NCBI GenBank assembly: GCA_910573755.1
Contig: CAJTBO010000037.1
Span: forward strand, 1 to 44,004
DNA length: 44,004 nt
Origin: Lachnospiraceae bacterium
Lineage (GTDB): Bacteria > Bacillota > Clostridia > Lachnospirales > Lachnospiraceae
Reading direction: 5' to 3'
Part shown: one piece after another, positions 42,411-44,004 of the stretch
How the letters are laid out: every line of letters begins with the position of its first letter
Position numbering within the stretch: the first letter of the stretch is position 1
Made by a program: the position numbers and the translations under genes
The notes under the pieces: model-generated
The model's database searches: none
What the model was told of the DNA's origin: nothing
What the model saw: only the letters and a program-made list of their open reading frames with translations

Positions 42411-42635
42411 TGCATTTCAAATGCTGACTATATTCATGGATATGAAGAACAGATTGAGCAATATGTCAAAGCAGAAGGAACAACACAAAGGGTATTTGTG
42501 TATGTGAAAGTTGGAAATCCTGGACGAGATAAAAGGATAGAGGAACTTCATGCATCAAGACTGAATAATGGGGAAAATCCGAGGGAACTTTTTATCATAG
42601 ATTCTCAAGAACAAACATCAGCGAGTAAGGGATAA
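42411..42635 (+). pseudogene. Unidentified gene fragment
   Basis: A frame without start is open from about 42381 to TAA 42633-42635. It reads NADYIHGYEEQIEQYVKAEG, then RVFVYVKVGNPGRDKRIEEL and ENPRELFIIDSQEQ. It is a C-terminal fragment of a protein I do not recognise, joined to mobile-element pieces on both sides. Confidence 0.45.
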
Positions 42636-42654
42636 TATATTATTTACTCAAACT

Positions 42655-43341
42655 TCCCACACCAGTTGGTGTGCCTTCCTTATTGATGACAGCCTGTTTG
42701 ACCGTTCCCGTTCAAATAAAACGGAACTTCTGGCGAAAGTCTTCGACCACTGCTCTATGAAGTACAAGAGAGGTTACCGTATGTTGACACTTGGATGGTA
42801 CGATGGCAACTCCTTTGTTCCGATCAACCATCGTCTTCTGTCGGCAGCTGATGATAAAAATCTGCTCTGCAAAGCTGCAAACTTCGATGGACGTTCTCTT
42901 GCCGGGAAAAGGCGGAAAGAATCCGGACGAAAAGCAACAGAAGTCTTGATTGACCTGACCGGAGCAGCACAATCATCCGGAGTTTCTGCAAAATATGTGC
43001 TGTTCGACAGCTGGTTTTCATCCCCCAAGACCATCACTGCCTTAAAGACAAACTGCGAATTGGACACAATCGCAATGGTTAAAAAAAGCAGTAAAATCAA
43101 ATATGGCTATCAGGGTAGCAGATACAGCATCAAAGAAATCTATAAACAGTGCAAAAAGCGCAGAGGCCGCTCCAAGTACCTGCTTTCGGTTGATGTAACC
43201 GTTGGTGATGAAGCAATTCCGGCAAAAATCGTCTGTGTCCGGAACAAAAGCAAGAAAAAAGACTGGCTTGCCGTCATCAGTACGGACACAGCTATTCCAG
43301 CGGAAGAAATCATCCGTATTTATGGGAAACGCTGGGATATT
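42655..43341 (+). pseudogene. IS4-type transposase, truncated at both ends
   Basis: The frame, open from before 42657, carries the middle of an IS4-family DDE transposase: FLIDDSLFDRSRSNKTELL with the first Asp, VLFDSWFSSPKTI with the second, and IYGKRWDI, the start of the Y-x2-R-x3-E signature. The reading stops making sense exactly before the expected Glu, at 43341/43342, where different DNA begins. The N-terminus is missing too. The only ATG with a long frame is 42757, inside the domain. Confidence 0.85.
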
Positions 43342-43447
43342 ATGCAGATATCGGCATAATATCCCATATGCCGATATTTTAGAAATGCCGATTCTTGGCT
43401 CTCAAAAAGTTGCTTTTATAACACTTTATATATTTATCGGCATTTCT
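43342..43447. repeat. Inverted repeats at the end of a recombinase element
   Basis: ATATCGGCATA (43348-43358) is repeated inverted as TATGCCGATAT (43367-43377). AGAAATGCCGAT (43381-43392) is repeated inverted as ATCGGCATTTCT (43436-43447). All four share the core ATCGGCAT. The block starts where the IS4 transposase is cut and ends 45 bp before a tyrosine recombinase gene, so it looks like the element terminus. Confidence 0.8.
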
Positions 43448-43492
43448 TACTATGGAGATGTAACTAACATCACTGTAGTAAGGAGGCCGTAT

Positions 43493-44004
43493 ATGACAGA
43501 CTCATATCCGTTATTAAAACCATTGACCGAACAACTCATGAAGGAGGTGATAAAGTACGGAATACTGGCTGTATCCACTGAACAATATCAAACCGTTTGC
43601 AACTCAATAGTCAAGTTTGCTGGAGCAACAGGGGCTGGTTCCTATTCTCCAGAATTGATGGCATCATACAAAGAGTTTCTTGACCGGCGGGTTTCTGCTG
43701 GTGAGATATGCAGGGAATACCGTCGTTTCCAGATTAGGGTGATTCGTATGCTGTCATCGCTGGCAGACGGCAGACAAGTGGATTTTTCAAGCGCTAAATG
43801 TCCTTTGCATAAATATCCGGTATCTGATGAGATTGCCGGACTTGTTGAAAAGATACTGGACACCTACCCAATCAATGATAAAACAAAGAAAGACCTTTGG
43901 GCCCCGACAAGGCATTTCCTGTGGTATGCCACCCGGCAGGGACGCGCTCCTGAAAGCATTGATGATGCAACCGTCATGCAGTTCCTCATTGAAGAAGTCT
44001 CCGT
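43493..44004 (+). CDS. Tyrosine recombinase, N-terminal part (runs off the window)
   Basis: ATG 43493 with AAGGAGG upstream opens a frame of 170 codons to the window end without a stop. It reads MTDSYPLLKPLTEQLMKEVI, then KYGILAVSTEQYQTVCNS and KKDLWAPTRHFLWYATRQG, the pattern of the core-binding N-domains of XerD-like recombinases. The catalytic half lies outside. With the inverted repeats at 43348-43447 it may be the first gene of a recombinase-in-trio element; that needs the next about 3 kb. Confidence 0.75.
   Translation, partial: MTDSYPLLKPLTEQLMKEVIKYGILAVSTEQYQTVCNSIVKFAGATGAGSYSPELMASYKEFLDRRVSAGEICREYRRFQIRVIRMLSSLADGRQVDFSSAKCPLHKYPVSDEIAGLVEKILDTYPINDKTKKDLWAPTRHFLWYATRQGRAPESIDDATVMQFLIEEVS

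Overview
The window looks like a chromosomal segment of a Gram-positive anaerobe of the Clostridia, most likely a gut Lachnospiraceae. The indications are the gene families and their order (cysE-cysS-mrnC-rlmB, ispF, queH, argS), strong AGGAGG ribosome binding sites, short GntR/YtrA regulators next to ABC transporters, and a conjugative-element PrgI gene of the clostridial type. This assignment is inference from content; no 16S gene is present. Bases 1 to about 33,200 are moderately GC-rich and almost entirely forward-strand. From about 33,210 to the end the sequence is AT-richer, of mixed strand, and full of broken genes.

Region 1 (1-7,160) is a sugar-amine type catabolic operon: mannose-family PTS IIB, IIC and IID, a FrlB-like SIS deglycase, a FrlD-like PfkB kinase, a GntR/UTRA regulator, PTS IIA, a HAD phosphatase and an EamA transporter, closed by a terminator. 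The likely substrate is a fructosamine (Amadori product) or similar compound. Having both a PTS and a kinase is unusual.

Region 2 (7,180-16,995) has two YtrA-type GntR/ABC units and a MacB-like unit. The first (7,283-9,493) has a near-perfect operator over its promoter and two related hairpin elements placed directly before the ribosome binding sites of the ATPase and the permease. The second (9,656-13,159) encodes a regulator, an ATPase and a 734-residue membrane protein. It runs on into a LolD/MacB-type ATPase, an exported anchored protein and an FtsX-type permease.

Region 3 (17,055-33,206) is mostly housekeeping: an aminopeptidase P-like M24 protein, an orphan EutH-like transporter, a zinc-ribbon/KAP P-loop protein with a degraded Walker A motif, tRNA-Trp, QueH, ArgS, tRNA-Val and tRNA-Met, an SUV3-like helicase, IspF, an unknown protein, serine acetyltransferase, CysS, Mini-RNase III and RlmB.

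Region 4 (33,207-44,004) is a mobile-element graveyard. It holds an AgrC-like kinase and LytTR regulator divergent from a lipoprotein, two decayed genes with in-frame TAA codons, a group II intron, PrgI and other conjugation-gene stubs fused at deletion scars, an intact Fic protein, a TfoX-C-like protein, and a retron-like reverse transcriptase whose YxDD segment has been cut out in frame. After these come a transposon end with an antisense ExeA-like ATPase remnant, an IS4-type transposase cut off just before its catalytic Glu, and the start of a tyrosine recombinase behind inverted repeats, which may be a recombinase-in-trio type element.
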